The notes under the pieces were generated by a model. That model was given only the letters and a program-made list of their open reading frames with translations, had not been told where the DNA came from and made no database searches. From Sipunculus nudus (lineage: Eukaryota > Annelida > Sipuncula > Golfingiida > Sipunculidae): a stretch of DNA of 64,000 bases. Shown here one piece after another: positions 1 through 10,030 of the stretch. Every line of letters begins with the position of its first letter. Positions within the stretch are counted from its first letter, which is position 1. A program made the position numbers and the translations under genes. Location: assembly GCA_026874595.1 (NCBI GenBank), contig CM049314.1:51567812-51631811 (forward strand), in the 5' to 3' direction.

Positions 1-175
1 AAACAAAAAAACAAACAGACAAATGCACATACGCAACTGACCAACATGCTTGCCGGAAATCTTCCGGCAAGCAAAAAACAAAAAAACAGACAAATGGACA
101 TACGCAACTGACCAACCAACTTGCCGAAATCGAAGATTTCCGGCAAGCAACAAACAAGATGACCAGAGGTCACGC
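1..175 (+). repeat. CAAACA-rich tract with hairpin minisatellite units (array h1)
   Basis: This is the right-hand end of a composite repeat that began before the window. It has A-rich CAAAC/CAGAC low-complexity DNA and two short dyads. The first has perfect 10-bp arms (CTTGCCGGAA) around the loop ATC. The second is CTTGCCG-AAATC / GATTTCC-GGCAAG around GAA. Each dyad is preceded by a roughly 20-bp unit beginning ACATACGCAACTGACC. The same arrangement recurs near 2005-2130, 6440-6690, 27030-27190, 28400-28455, 29665-29730, 31585-31750, 35395-35625 and 36040-36090. Confidence 0.8.
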
Positions 176-400
176 GCTTGCCGGAAATGGAAATGATACA
201 GACAGATAGACAGAGAGTGCATGTAGAAACAGTCATATGAATGAGCAACATTGTGGGGGCAGCAGAAATGGATAATATGTTTATTTATGCATGCTGACCT
301 TTAACAGCTGCATATCTTTCTAGTGTAAAAGGGACCAAGTTCAAAATTTTTTCATGAAATCCCGTTAATCTCGTTTGACAAGAAGCAGTGAGACGTTTTC
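150..400 (+). repeat. Composite-repeat linker module (GACCAGAGGTC ... AACAGCTGCAT)
   Basis: This non-coding linker sits between the hairpin minisatellite and the next S148 array. It contains TGACCAGAGGTCA (everted TGACC/GGTCA half-sites spaced by AGA), a (CAGA)n-like tract and a conserved roughly 150-bp segment with GCATGCTGACC. Near-identical copies follow the hairpin arrays at about 2135-2390, 4580-4830, 16850-17090, 18990-19240 and 29730-29990. This fixes the order hairpin, linker, S148. Confidence 0.75.
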
Positions 401-1640
401 AGGTTTGTCATGTCAAGCTGGTCATATGAGACAAAATGCCAAAAACTAGAACTACTTTGATGTAAAAGGCGTTATAAGCATTTCAGTGACACTTCGTTTG
501 TTCACGTTGCACAAGATATGGTGCGAGATTTGGGCAGACTTATGGCTTTATCTAATCAAGCAGTTCATTCGGACAAAATGCCGAAAACTAGACCTTCGTA
601 CCTATAAAAATCGCCGAGTTAAAAGCATTTTGGTGAAATCTCGTGTTTTCTCGTTTGACGAGATACGGTGCGAGATTGTGCCTGATTTGGAGTTCTGTCA
701 TGTCAAGCGGGTCATGTGGAACTAAATGCTGAAAACTAGACCTGTCTAGCAGCAGTTCCGTGAAATGTCGTGTTTTCTCGTTTGACGGGATACGGTGCGA
801 GATTTTGCCTGACATGCATGTGTGTCGTGTCAAGCTGGTCTAGTGGAACAAAATGCCGAAAACCAGACGTGTCTAGCTGTAAAACTGGCCGAGTTATAAC
901 CAATGCCGTGAAATCTCATTTTTTCTCGTTTGACGAGATACGGTGCGACATTCGGCCTGACTTTCAGTTCTGTCATGTCCAGCAGGTCATGTGAAAGAAA
1001 ATGCCGAAAACTAGACCTGTCTAGCTGTAAAACTCGCCGAGTTATAAGCATTTCCGTGAAATCTCGTGTTTTCTCGTTTGACGAGATAGGGTGCGAGATT
1101 TGGCCTGACTTGCACATCTATCGTGTCAAGCTGATCATGTGGAAGGAAATGCCGGAAACCAGACGTGTCTAGCTGTAAAACTGGCCGAGTTATAAGCATT
1201 TCCGTGAAATTTCGTGTTTTCTCGTTTGACGAGATACGGTGCGAGATTTTGCCAGACTTGCATATCTGCCGTGTCAAGCTAGTCTAGTGGAACTAAATGC
1301 CGAAAACCAGACGTGTCTAGCTGTAAAACTGGCCCAGTTATAAGCATTTCCGTGACATCCCGTGTTTTCTCGTTTGACGAGATACGGTGCGAGATTTGGC
1401 CTGTCTTGTAGCTCTGTCGTGTCAAGCTTGTTTGGTGGAACGAAATGCCGAAAACCAGACCTGTCTAGCTGTAAAAGTCGCCGAGTTATAAGCATTTCCG
1501 CGAAGTCTCGTTTTTTCTCGTTTGACGAGATATGGCGCGAGATTTGGCGTGACTTTCAGTTCTGTCGTGTCAAGCTGGTCATGTGGAACAAAATGCCGAA
1601 AACTAGATCTGCCTAGCTTAAAAACTGACAAAGTTACAAA
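400..1640 (+). repeat. S148 satellite-like tandem array 1
   Basis: About eight head-to-tail monomers of roughly 148 bp. Each carries the dyad CTAGACCTGTCTAG, the segment GCCGAGTTATAAGCATTTCC and a second dyad built from TCTCGTTTGACGAGA. The regular spacing of these landmarks gives the period. Monomers differ by scattered substitutions, so the array is not freshly amplified. Many short open frames lie on both strands because 148 is not a multiple of three; they are translations of the repeat and not genes. Closely related arrays occupy 2390-4230, 4830-6050, 17090-18110, 19240-20260 and 29990-30390. Confidence 0.85.
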
Positions 1641-2005
1641 AAAATGGTCGTGTTATTTCCAATTTCCATGATTTTTGCCCAAAAAATGTAACCATGGTAA
1701 CGGCAAATTTAAGTAAGCTACATATCAAAAGAAAGGCCAGGTGATGACGAAAAAAATGAGCTATTGCAGAAGTGGATAAGCCTATTTATGGCGAAGTTAT
1801 AGTGCAAAACCCGTTAACCACACCTGTCGTGACCTTGACCCTTGACCTTGGAGCAATGTTGACCAAAAACAATAGGGTTCCAGGGTGTTCGGTTGTCAAT
1901 CAACCCTGTAAGGGTCATGTCGATTGCTGCAAAATTGTGGCCAGGAGAGCGCAGACAAACACACAAAAAAACAAAAAAACAAAAAAACAAAAAAACAAAC
2001 AGACA
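1640..2005 (+). repeat. X-box-like plus TGACC half-site module (copy 1)
   Basis: This module follows S148 arrays. It starts with GACAAAGTTACAAAAAATGG, then carries the perfect palindrome GTAACCATGGTAAC at 1688-1701. A conserved stretch (AAGGCCAGGTGATGACG, TTTATGGCGAAGTTATAG) leads to clustered TGACC half-sites around 1828-1850, then AAAAACAATAGGG. It ends in a CACAAAAAAACAAAA tract. Other copies start near 3785 (truncated), 4225, 6055, 18645, 20800, 28040 and 29300. A GTG-initiated frame across the module is conserved between copies only as far as the DNA is; no coding signal is seen. Confidence 0.8.
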
Positions 2006-2150
2006 AATGGACATACGCAACTGACCAACATGCTTGCCGGAAATCTTCCGGCAAGCAACAAATGGACATACGCAACTGACCAACCAACTTGCCGAAATCG
2101 AAGATTTCCGGCAAGCAATAAACAAACAAACAAGATGACCAGAGGTCACT
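2005..2150 (+). repeat. Hairpin minisatellite (array h2)
   Basis: Two hairpin units follow an A-rich tract: CTTGCCGGAA-ATC-TTCCGGCAAG, then the longer GAA-loop version. Each is preceded by ACATACGCAACTGACC. The structure matches the array at the left edge of the window. Confidence 0.8.
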
Positions 2151-2389
2151 CGCTTGCCGGAAATGGAAATGATACAGACAGATAGACAGAGAGTGCATGT
2201 AGAAACAGTCATATGAATGAGCAACATTGTGGGGGCAGCAGAAACGGAAAATATTTTTATTTATGCATGCTGACCTTTAACAGCTGCATATCTTTCTAGT
2301 GTAAAAGGGACCAAGTTCAAAATTTTTTCATGAAATCCCGTTAATCTCGTTTGACAAGAAGCAGTGAGACGTTTTTCAGGTTTGTCATG

Positions 2390-3785
2390 TCAAGCTGGCC
2401 AAATGATATGATATGCCGAAAACTAGACCTATCTAGCTATAAAAGCCGCTGAGTTATAAGCATTTGCATGAAATCTCGTGTTTTCTCGTTTGACGGGAAA
2501 TGGTGCGAGCTTTGGCGAGATTTCCAGTTTTGTCATGTCAGGTTTGTCAAATATTACAAAATGCCAGAAACTAGACCTGTCTAGCTGCAAAAGTCGCCGT
2601 GTTATCAGCATTTACGAGAAATCATGTTTTTTTCTCGCTTGACGAGATATAGTACGAGATTTGGCAAGACGAGCAGTTTTATTATGTCAAGACGGCCAAA
2701 CGTTACGAAATGGCGAAAACTAGATCCGTCTAGCTGTAAAAGTCGCCGAGTTATAAGCATTTCCGTGTACTCTCGTGCTTTCTCGTTTGACGATATATGG
2801 TGCAGGATTTGGCCAGTCTTGTAGATTTGTCATATCAAACTCTCTGAATGTTATGAAATGGCGAAAACTACATCTGTCTAGCTGTAAAAGTCGCCGAGTT
2901 ATTAGCATTTCTGTGAAATCTCCTTTTTTTATCATTTGACGAGATATGGTGCGAGATTTGGCCAGTCTTGCAGGTTTGTCATGTCAAGCGGGTCATGTGG
3001 AACTAAATGCCGAAAACTAGACCTGTCTAGCTGTAAAACTCGCCGAGTTATAACCAATGCCGTGAAATCTCATGTTTTCTCGTTTGACGAGATACGGTGC
3101 GACATTCGGCCTGACTTTCAGTTCTGTCATGTCCAGCAGGTCATGTGAAAGAAAATGCCGAAAACTAGACCTGTCTAGCTGTAAAACTCGCCGAGTTATA
3201 AGCATTTCCGTGAAATCTCGTGTTTTCTCGTTTGACGAGATAGGGTGCGAGATTTGGCCTGACTTGCACATCTATCGTGTCAAGCTGGTCATGTGGCAGG
3301 AAATGCCGGAAACCAGACGTGTCTAGCTGTAAAACTGGCCGAGTTATAAGCATTTCCTTGAAATTTCGTGTTTTCTCGTTTGACGAGATACGGTGCGAGA
3401 TTTTGCCAGACTTGCATATCTGTCGTGTCAAGCTGGTCTAGTGGAACTAAATGCCGAAAACCAGACGTGTCTAACTGTAAAATTGGCCCAGTTATAAGCA
3501 TTTCCGTGAAATCCCGTGTTTTCTCGTTTGACGAGATACGGTGCGAGATTTGGCCTGTCTTGCAGCTCTGTCGTGTCAAGCTTGTTTGGTGGAACGAAAT
3601 GCCGAAAACCAGACCTGTCTAGCTGTAAAAGTCGCCGAGTTATAAGCATTTCCGCGAAGTCTCGTTTTTTCTCGTTTGACGAGATATGGCGCGAGATTTG
3701 GCGTGACTTTCAGTTCTTTCGTGTCAAGCTGGTCATGTGGAACAAAATGCCGAAAACTAGATCTGCCTAGCTTAAAAACTGACAA
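2390..3785 (+). repeat. S148 tandem array 2
   Basis: About nine monomers of roughly 148 bp in direct orientation. The first four (to about 2930) belong to a more diverged subfamily (GCCAAATGATATG, TTTTATTATGTCAAG variants) that also opens the arrays at 17.09 kb and 19.24 kb. The rest match the subfamily of arrays 1 and 3. This segment order is shared between arrays, so whole blocks were copied rather than single monomers. Confidence 0.85.
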
Positions 3786-4310
3786 AGTTACAAAAAATGG
3801 TCGTGTTATTTCCAATTTCCATTATTTTTGCCCAAAAAATGTAACCATGGTAACGGCACTTGCATATCTGTCGTGTCAAGCTGGTCTAGTGGAACTAAAT
3901 GCCGAAAACCAGACGTGTCTAGCTGTAAAACTGGCCCAGTTATAAGAATTTCCGTGAAATCCCGTGTTTTCTCGTTTGACGAGATACGGTGCGAGATTTG
4001 GCCTGTCTTGCAGCTCTGTCGTGTCAAGCTTGTTTGGTGGAACGAAATGCCGAAAACCAGACCTGTCTAGCTGTAAAAGTCGCCGAGTTATAAGCATTTC
4101 CGCGAAGTCTCGTTTTTTCTCGTTTGACGAGATATGGCGCGAGATTTGGCGTGACTTTCAGTTCTGTCGTGTCAAGCTGGTCATGTGGAACAAAATGCCG
4201 AAAACTAGATCTGCCTAGCTTAAAAACTGACAAAGTTACAAAAAATGGTCGTGTTATTTCCAATTCCCATGAATTTTGCCGAAAAAAATGTAACCATGGT
4301 AACGGCAAAT
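3785..4310 (+). repeat. Truncated X-box module followed by a partial S148 re-duplication
   Basis: The X-box module (palindrome at 3841-3854) breaks off at CGGCA and is joined directly to the middle of an S148 monomer. That stretch runs about 2.5 monomers and ends in a second X-box module (palindrome 4290-4303). The sequence from about 3860 repeats that from about 3412 nearly exactly. This looks like an internal tandem duplication of about 450 bp with its breakpoint in the module. Confidence 0.75.
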
Positions 4311-4830
4311 TTAAGTAAGCTACATATCAAAAGAAAGGCCAGGTGATGACGAAAAAAATTAGCTATTGCAGAAATGGATAAGCCTATTTATGGCGAAGTT
4401 ATAGTGCAAAAACCGTTAACCACACCTATCGTGACCTTGACCCTTGACCTTGGTGCAATGTTGACCAAAAACAATAGGGTTCCAGGGTGTTCGGTTGTCA
4501 ATCAACCCTGTAAGGGTCATGTCGATTGCTGCAGAATTATGGCCAGGAGAGCGCAGACAAACACACAAAAAAACAAACAAGATGACCAGAGGTCACGCGC
4601 TTGCCGGAAATGGAAATGATACAGACAGATAGACAGAGAGTGCATGTAGAAACAGTCATATGAATGAGCAACATTGTGGGGGCAGCAGAAACGGATAATA
4701 TGTTTATTTATGCATGCTGACCTTTAACAGCTGCATATCTTTCTAGTGTAAAAGGGACCAAGTTCAAAATTTTTTCATGAAATCCCGTTAATCTCGTTTG
4801 ACAAGAAGCAGTGAGACGTTTTCAGGTTTG
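4310..4830 (+). repeat. TGACC half-site module and linker with the hairpin array deleted
   Basis: This is the same module order as at 1700-2390, but the hairpin minisatellite is missing. A short CACAAAAAAACAAACAAG joins straight to the GACCAGAGGTC linker at about 4580. Comparing copies shows that the hairpin units are gained and lost as a unit between the A-rich tract and the linker. Confidence 0.7.
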
Positions 4831-6050
4831 TCATGTCAAGCTGGTCATATGTGACAAAATGCCGAAAACTAGAACTACTTTGTTGTAAAAGGCGCCGAGT
4901 TATAAGCATTTCAGTGACATCTCGTTTGTTCACGTTGCACAAGATATGGTGCGAGATTTGGGCAGACTTATGGCTTTATCTAATCAAGCAGTTCATATGT
5001 GACACAATGCCGAAAACTAGACCTTCGTACCTGTAAAAATCGCCGAGTTAAAAGCATTTTGGTGAAATCTCGTGTTTTCTCGTTTGACGAGATACGGTGC
5101 AAGATTGTGCCTGACTTGGAGTTCTGTCATGTCAAGCGGGTCATGTGGAACTAAATGCCGAAAACTAGACCTGTCTAGCTGCAGTTCCGTGAAATGTCGT
5201 GTTTTCTCGTTTGACGGGATACGGTGCGAGATTTTGCCTGACATGCATGTCTGTCGTGTCAAGCTGGTCTAGTGGAACAAAATGCCGAAAACCAGACGTG
5301 TCTATCTGTAAAACTCGCCGAGTTATAACCAATGCCGTGAAATCTCATGTTTTCTCGTTTGACGAGATACGGTGCGACATTCGGCCTGACTTTCAGTTCT
5401 GTCATGTCCAGCAGGTCATGTGAAAGAAAATGCCGAAAACTAGACCTGTCTAGCTGTAAAACTCGCCGAGTTATAAGCATTTCCGTGAAATCTCGTGTTT
5501 TCTCGTTTGACGAGATAGGGTGCGAGATTTGGCCTGACTTGCACATTTTTCGTGTCAAGCTGGTCATGTGGAAGGAAATGCCGGAAACCAGACGTGTCTA
5601 GCTGTAAAACTGGCCGAGTTATAAGCATTTCCGTGAAATTTCGTGTTTTCTCGTTTGACGAGATACGGTGCGAGATTTTGCCAGACTTGCATATCTGTCG
5701 TGTCAAGCTGGTCTAGTGGAACTAAATGCCGAAAACCACACGTGTCTAGCTGTAAAACTAGCCTAGTTATAAGCATTTCCGTGAAATCCCGTGTTTTCTC
5801 GTTTGACGAGATACGGTGCGAGATTTGGCCTGTCTTGCAGCTCTGTCGTGTTAAGCTTGTTTGGTGGAACGAAATGCCGAAAACCAGACCTGTCTAGCTG
5901 TAAAAGTCGCCGAGTTATAAGCATTTCCGCGAAGTCTCGTTTTTTCTCGTTTGACGAGATATGGCGCGAGATTTGGCGTAACTTTCAGTTCTGTCGTGTA
6001 AAGCTGGTCATGTGAAACAAAATGCCGAAAACTAGATCTGCCTAGCTAAA
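4830..6050 (+). repeat. S148 tandem array 3
   Basis: About eight roughly 148-bp monomers, matching array 1 monomer for monomer. The two arrays are related by a constant offset of about 4,429 bp from about 240 to 1,770 and on into the next module. This is strong evidence of a multi-kilobase block duplication. Confidence 0.85.
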
Positions 6051-6054
6051 AAAC

Positions 6055-6440
6055 TGACAAAGTTACAAAAAAATGGTCGTGTTATTTCCAATTCCCATGA
6101 ATTTTGCCCAAAAAATGTAACCATGGTAACGGCAAATTTAAGTAAGCTACATATCAAAAGAAAGGCCAGGTGATGACGAAAAAAATGAGCAATTGCAGAA
6201 GTGGATAAGCCTATTTATGGCGAAGTTATAGTGCAAAAACCGTTAACCACACCTGTCGTGACCTTGACCCTTGACCTTGGAGCAATGTTGACCAAAAACA
6301 ATAGGGTTCCAGGGTGTTCGGTTGTCAATCAACCCTGTAAGGGTCATGTCGATTGCCGCAAAATTGTGGCCAGGAGAGCGCAGACAAACACACAAAAAAA
6401 CAAACAAAAAAACAAAAAAACAAAAAAACAAACAGACAAA
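6055..6440 (+). repeat. X-box-like plus TGACC half-site module (copy 3)
   Basis: The palindrome GTAACCATGGTAAC is at 6117-6130. The GTGATGACG segment, the TGACC cluster near 6258-6281 and an extended CAAACAAAAAAAC tract follow. It corresponds to the module at 1640-2005 at the 4,429-bp offset. Confidence 0.8.
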
Positions 6441-6690
6441 TGGACATACGCAACTGACCAACATGCTTGCCGGAAATCTTCCGGCAAGCAAAAAACAAAA
6501 AAACAGACAAATGGACATACGCAACTGACCAACCAACTTGCCGAAATCGAAGATTTCCGGCAAGCAACAAATGGACATACGCAACTGACCAACCAACTTG
6601 CCGAAATCGAAGATTTCCGGCAAGCAACAAACATACGGAACTGACCAACATACTTGCGAAAATCGAAGATTTCCGGCAAGTAACGAGATA
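6440..6690 (+). repeat. Hairpin minisatellite (array h3, four units)
   Basis: Four hairpin units: one short 10-bp-arm form, then three GAA-loop forms. Two consecutive units of about 52 bp are identical, which indicates unit-level tandem duplication. In the last unit both the 5' arm (TTGCGAAAATC) and the adjoining 3' boundary (GGCAAGTAAC) are altered. The array ends at a junction with unrelated DNA. Confidence 0.8.
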
Positions 6691-6855
6691 TACACTTATA
6701 TAACTCAAAACGAGTCAAAAGCTTCTGGAATAATAAAGCAGTAGTGGCGTCAATTTTACTTCAAGGGTGCGGGGGACTCGCATTCGTGTGTATGTGTGTG
6801 TGTGGGGGGGGGGTCAAAGTTCGGACCTATCAAATAGAACGATTCTATAAACATG

Positions 6856-6914
<59 letters not shown>

Positions 6915-7200
6915 GTCAATCCAAACTAGGTTTAGGTAAATAGTATTTTATCTTAAACTCATGAATGGAACCAAATTCTGTAATTCTAATGATTAATATA
7001 TATTATTTCTAATTAATAAATATTATTCTCTTGATATCAGAGGGGGATAATTATATTCACCATCCCCGTCTAAATAAAGGGGGATATATACCCCCATCCC
7101 CCTAGATATTGACGCCCCAGTAAAACAGTACACACCTCTTGCATCAAAATGACCCAGATACAGGCTGTTGTCCGAAATATCAAATATTCTCATTTGGTCG
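6690..7200. repeat. Low-copy AT-rich DNA with a G8-10 run and a (TA)n microsatellite
   Basis: A TG/G-rich stretch (about 6785-6813) is followed by an uninterrupted (TA)n tract at about 6857-6911. AT-rich DNA follows, then a C/G-run segment near 7040-7110 (GGGGGATATATACCCCC, an inverted repeat). I see no gene, and no match to the composite repeats until about 7200. Confidence 0.7.
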
Positions 7201-7299
7201 GAAAAGTTTCGCAATCTCAAGCTTTTAAACTACTACAAAATACCGAAGACCAGACCTGTCTAGGCCGTCGCTGAGTCGCTGAGTTATAAGCGTTTCTAT

Positions 7300-7600
7300 G
7301 AATTCTCGTATTCTTGTCACAAGTTAGGTACGTAGTTGGTGTCAGGGCCAGTGCAGTTAGTTGGTGCTTTTCACCAGGTGGTTGGCGCGGGTCTGTGAAG
7401 CTTTTGAACCAACAGTCAAAAGAAGACAATAACACACAATAGAAGTCTTCTTCAAGGACCACTGAACACGCTGAGCACATGTTCGCAAATGCCACAAATG
7501 CCTGTAATAACATTGCCGACACTTGTGGTCACGATAATTTGATGTAATTTCGTCATTTTTTTCAACGACGCGATGTATGAAGAGAATAACAATATAATCA
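7300..7600 (+). repeat. GC-richer block module h, degenerate copy
   Basis: This shares TGGTTGGCG.GGTCTGTGAAGCTT and GAAGACAATAACA..CAATAGAAG with 25455-25640. It ends in a CCGACACTTGTGGTCACG-like stretch that aligns with CCACTTGTGCTCACGGC in the copies near 9.9, 12.4, 15.4 and 34.1 kb. It leads into diverged S148-like units, as the other copies do. Confidence 0.65.
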
Positions 7601-8172
7601 TATAATGTTGCTGAGAGCGTCAGCCGCTGTCAAATGCTGAAAACTATATGTCTGTAGTTTAAAAAAATGACAGCATTATAGGCATTTGTTTTAATGGTCC
7701 ACTGTTCTCTTTTGACGACAAATGGTACGAGATATAACGAGATATGCACTTATATCACTTAACACTAGTCAAATGGTTCTTGAACATTAGAAAAATAAAA
7801 TCACTAGCATTAAAACGACCGAGATATAGACATTTGTTCGAAATCTCGAATATTCTCATTTGGCGGGAGATGATACGAGATGTTGCGAGAGGTGTGATAT
7901 TATCATGTTAAGCTTCCAAAACGCCTCAAAAATGCTGAAACTGCTCCTATTTAGCTTAAAGGTGATCAGGTTATAAGCATTTCTGTGAAATCTCGTTATT
8001 TCTCGTTTGACGAAAAACCGAGCGAGATTTGACGAGATTTGCAACTGAATGACTTAGAACCAAGGAAAAGCTGCCTTATGCAAAAAACTAGACCCTTTAA
8101 GCATAAATATTAACAGAGATAAAAGCCAAAAACATCATGTTTTCAGATTGTCAAGTTTTACCCTAAAATTTG

Positions 8173-8186
8173 GTAACCATGGTAAC
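8173..8186. promoter_or_regulatory. X-box-like palindrome GTAACCATGGTAAC (representative of about 30)
   Basis: This 14-bp perfect palindrome fits the RFX-family X-box pattern GTNRCC-N-RGYAAC. Exact or one-mismatch copies occur at 1688, 3841, 4290, 6117, 8618 and 12957, and near 10660, 13405, 16105, 18250, 18708, 20866, 26275, 26722, 27652, 28107, 28918, 29369, 30545, 31290, 34755 and 35088. The sequence match is direct. Binding by an RFX protein is inference; the site could simply be a conserved part of a repeat. Confidence 0.45.
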
Positions 8187-8317
8187 GGCGGCAAAAGGCT
8201 ATATGTACAAAGGAATAAGGCAATGATCCTAGTTTAAGATGCGACAAAAAAATTTGTTATATGCTTAATATTTTTTTAGATATTTCGGAAAAATGAAATG
8301 TTGTAGTGTTTCCGGTA

Positions 8318-8334
8318 CCACGCCCCCTGGTGGC
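8318..8334 (-). promoter_or_regulatory. CTCF-like core CCACGCCCCCTGGTGGC (module c, representative)
   Basis: Read on the minus strand this is GCCACCAGGGGGCGTGG. It closely resembles the published vertebrate CTCF core (CCACCAGGGGGCGC). The same site occurs at 10803-10819, 13102-13118, 16247-16263, 18397-18413, 20549-20565 (one mismatch), 26419-26435, 27795-27811, 29062-29078, 30690-30706 and 34898-34914 (variants at one or two positions). All are in the same orientation and sit in the conserved module GATATTGCAGAAAAATGATA...TTTCGAGATAT. Occupancy is untested. Confidence 0.45.
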
Positions 8335-8744
8335 TATTTTCGCAAAATGAAAAAACAAGTTCGAGATAATACAGAACAACAAAAAATATTTCACTTTCAG
8401 AACCGTAGCTGTAAAACTGCGACCTCTAAATCGTATTTAATGAAATCTCGAAAAGTCTCATTTGACGACAAATGGCACGAGATTTTGCGAGACTTCCATT
8501 AATTTCCCATAGAGCATATTAAATGCTACACAATGCAAAAAACTAGACCTCTCTAACTTAAAAAATTGGAAATTTGGAGTGAAATTTTTTAATTTTCTGA
8601 TTTTCCCCAAAAAATACGTTACCATGGTAACCATTGACCGAAAAAATTTGCTAGCACTTGGAAAGCTTACATAAAGAGGAATAAAATGAGCTAGAGATTA
8701 TGCGACTACGATTATTATTGACGAAGATATGAAGAAAGTAAAAA

Positions 8745-8945
8745 TTTTAGGTTTTTTGGTGACGCTGACCTTGACCTTTGACCGATCATGACCAAAAACA
8801 ATAGGCTCCGAGGAGAACCGATCTTACACTATATCTATAAGTTTCAGAGCGATTGGTGAAAAATTGTGGCCTGTAGAGCACAGACAGACAGACAAACAAA
8901 CAGACAAACAGACTAGACGACCAGAGGTCGAAAGCTTGCCGGAAA
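8745..8945 (+). repeat. TGACCT half-site module followed by CAGACA tract
   Basis: GACGAAGATATGAAG is followed by half-sites TGACCT, TGACCT and TGACC at 8766-8783, then GATCATGACCAAAAACAATA. A roughly 70-bp conserved segment and a (CAGA/CAAA)n tract follow, then GACGACCAGAGGTCG. The same module lies at 11220-11410, 13500-13740, 16650-16860, 26820-27000 and 35200-35395. Confidence 0.8.
8766..8783 (-). promoter_or_regulatory. Direct-repeat nuclear-receptor-like half-sites (DR0/DR1)
   Basis: On the minus strand this reads GGTCAAAGGTCAAGGTCA: three AGGTCA-type half-sites, the first pair spaced by one base (DR1). DR1 is the arrangement known for HNF4, COUP-TF and RXR dimers. Matching sites lie at 11251-11268, 13549-13566, 26867-26884 and 35235-35252. 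Longer four-half-site versions lie at 31430-31454 and 35889-35913. The sequence is clear; use as a response element is inference. Confidence 0.4.
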
Positions 8946-9720
8946 TGGCCGGTAATAAGACAGCGAAACAGACGGACAGTTACTAGGCAGACAGACAGGG
9001 AACGTATAACACTGTCTATAGTTTTGGAGATATGGCACAATGATGATTGCTGCAGCGCAATCTGGCGGCTATTTCTAAAAGGACAAAAAATAAGTTTCGA
9101 GATATATTTTTTTTTATTATATATATTTGATGTATAATTAAAATTTAACCCCCGCAGAATACGACAGAGTCCCCACGAGGTTAAATGCATTAAATCTAGT
9201 TCCGGAAATGGCCGGAAATAAGACAGCAAAACAGACGGACAGTTACTAGGCAGACAGACAGGGAACGTTTGGATCTGATCAAATTAACAACCCCTATCAT
9301 GGTTAAAATGGAAGCACATTTTTATGTGATTTCGCTGATTTTCAATAGCCACAAATGAGTAGACAGACAGACGGAAAATAACTCCATGTGTAGGCAATGT
9401 ACTCCTGTCATGGAGAATAGAAAGCATGAATAAAATAAGCCACAGTCTATAGGAATAAATCTCCATATTTTGAATTTCAAGAATTGTAACCTATATTAGG
9501 TCACCATGGTAATGGAAGAATATGACAATCCTCACGCGGATAAACGCATTAAGTCTAGTTTCACATGCTGCAATCGATGTTGTGACACTGTCTATAGTGT
9601 TTGAGATATGGCACTATAATTATTGCTGCAGCGCCATCTGGTGGCTATTTTCTAAAAGGAAAAAAAAATAAGTTTCGAGATATTTTATTTTTATTATATA
9701 TATTTTGATGTAAAATTAAA
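8945..9720 (+). repeat. CTCF-A modules with CAGACA tracts (block III)
   Basis: Two copies of a roughly 200-bp module (ATAGTTTTGGAGATATGGCACAAT..ATTGCTGCAGCGCCATCTGGCGGC), at about 9000-9140 and 9540-9720. They are separated by a GGACAGTTACTAGGCAGACAGACAGG tract and a segment with CTCCATGTGTAGGCAATGTACTCC. The arrangement is repeated at 13780-14470, 31830-32520 and 32640-33320. Confidence 0.75.
9628..9645 (-). promoter_or_regulatory. CTCF-like core GCAGCGCCATCTGGTGGC (module g, representative)
   Basis: Its reverse complement, GCCACCAGATGGCGCTGC, matches the CTCF pattern CCACNAGNTGGCGCT. Copies with GCCGCCAGATGGCGCTGC are at 12064-12081, 13847-13864, 31891-31908, 32484-32501, 32701-32718 and 33294-33311; one-base variants are near 9048, 11850, 14435 and 15059. 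In three copies (about 14655, 14855 and 33512) the 3' half is deleted (CGCCATCTGAAAGG), so this site is lost in some repeats. Confidence 0.45.
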
Positions 9721-10030
9721 ATTTAACTCCTGCCCCCCAACTGCTAAACCAGGATCCGCCCATATTTTGACACCCCCAACTACAAAATCGTGGATCCGTC
9801 CCTGGTTTGAAAGATTTCCCAGTGATTCCTGGCAACACAAGTGGCCGGACAAGGGGACACAATAAAAATCACAGGTGTGTTCCCTCCACATTTAGCGGCT
9901 TCTGTCCTCTATTCAATGCTGCTTTGTGAGATTCATGGACGACCGCGCACGCCAACATGCAATTGTAATAGCCTTGCCGGCACTTACCGGTCAACCCTGA
10001 AGCCACTTGTGCCCACGGCATATCATTTGA
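9720..10030 (+). repeat. GC-richer block module h (copy 2)
   Basis: It starts at CCCCCAACTGCTAAACCAGG and includes CATATTTTGACACCCCCAAC, CCTGGCAACACAAGTGG and CGACCGCGCACGCCAAC. It ends at CCACTTGTG..CACGGCA. Copies at 12170-12490, 15150-15470 and 33800-34130 are very similar. A GTG-initiated frame of about 67-90 codons is open in these copies, but the whole block is equally conserved, so coding is not supported. Confidence 0.75.

Larger units (their letters stand above)
7600..8745 (+). repeat. Diverged S148-like units, X-box-like and CTCF-like modules (block II)
   Basis: Three or four diverged S148-like monomers keep TCTCGTTTGACGA and GCGAGAT motifs. They are followed by an X-box-like palindrome (8173-8186), the CTCF-like module (8318-8334), another S148-like half unit and a second X-box-like palindrome (GTTACCATGGTAAC, 8618-8631). 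The same order is found in 10030-11200, 12490-13500, 15470-16640, 25640-26830 and 34130-35200. Confidence 0.75.

Noticed and set aside
1772-2185. Recurring 80-150 codon frame (also 4374, 6201, 18790, 28188 and 29455)
   Set aside because: It starts at GTG in most copies, spans the TGACC half-site module and low-complexity CAAACA tract, and its C-terminus changes with each repeat variant. No domain is present.
930-3326. Families of about 84-codon frames starting MFSRLTRYGA on the plus strand and MLITRRLLQLDRS on the minus strand
   Set aside because: They appear once per S148 monomer on both strands and are limited by stops fixed in the monomer. They reflect repeat composition.
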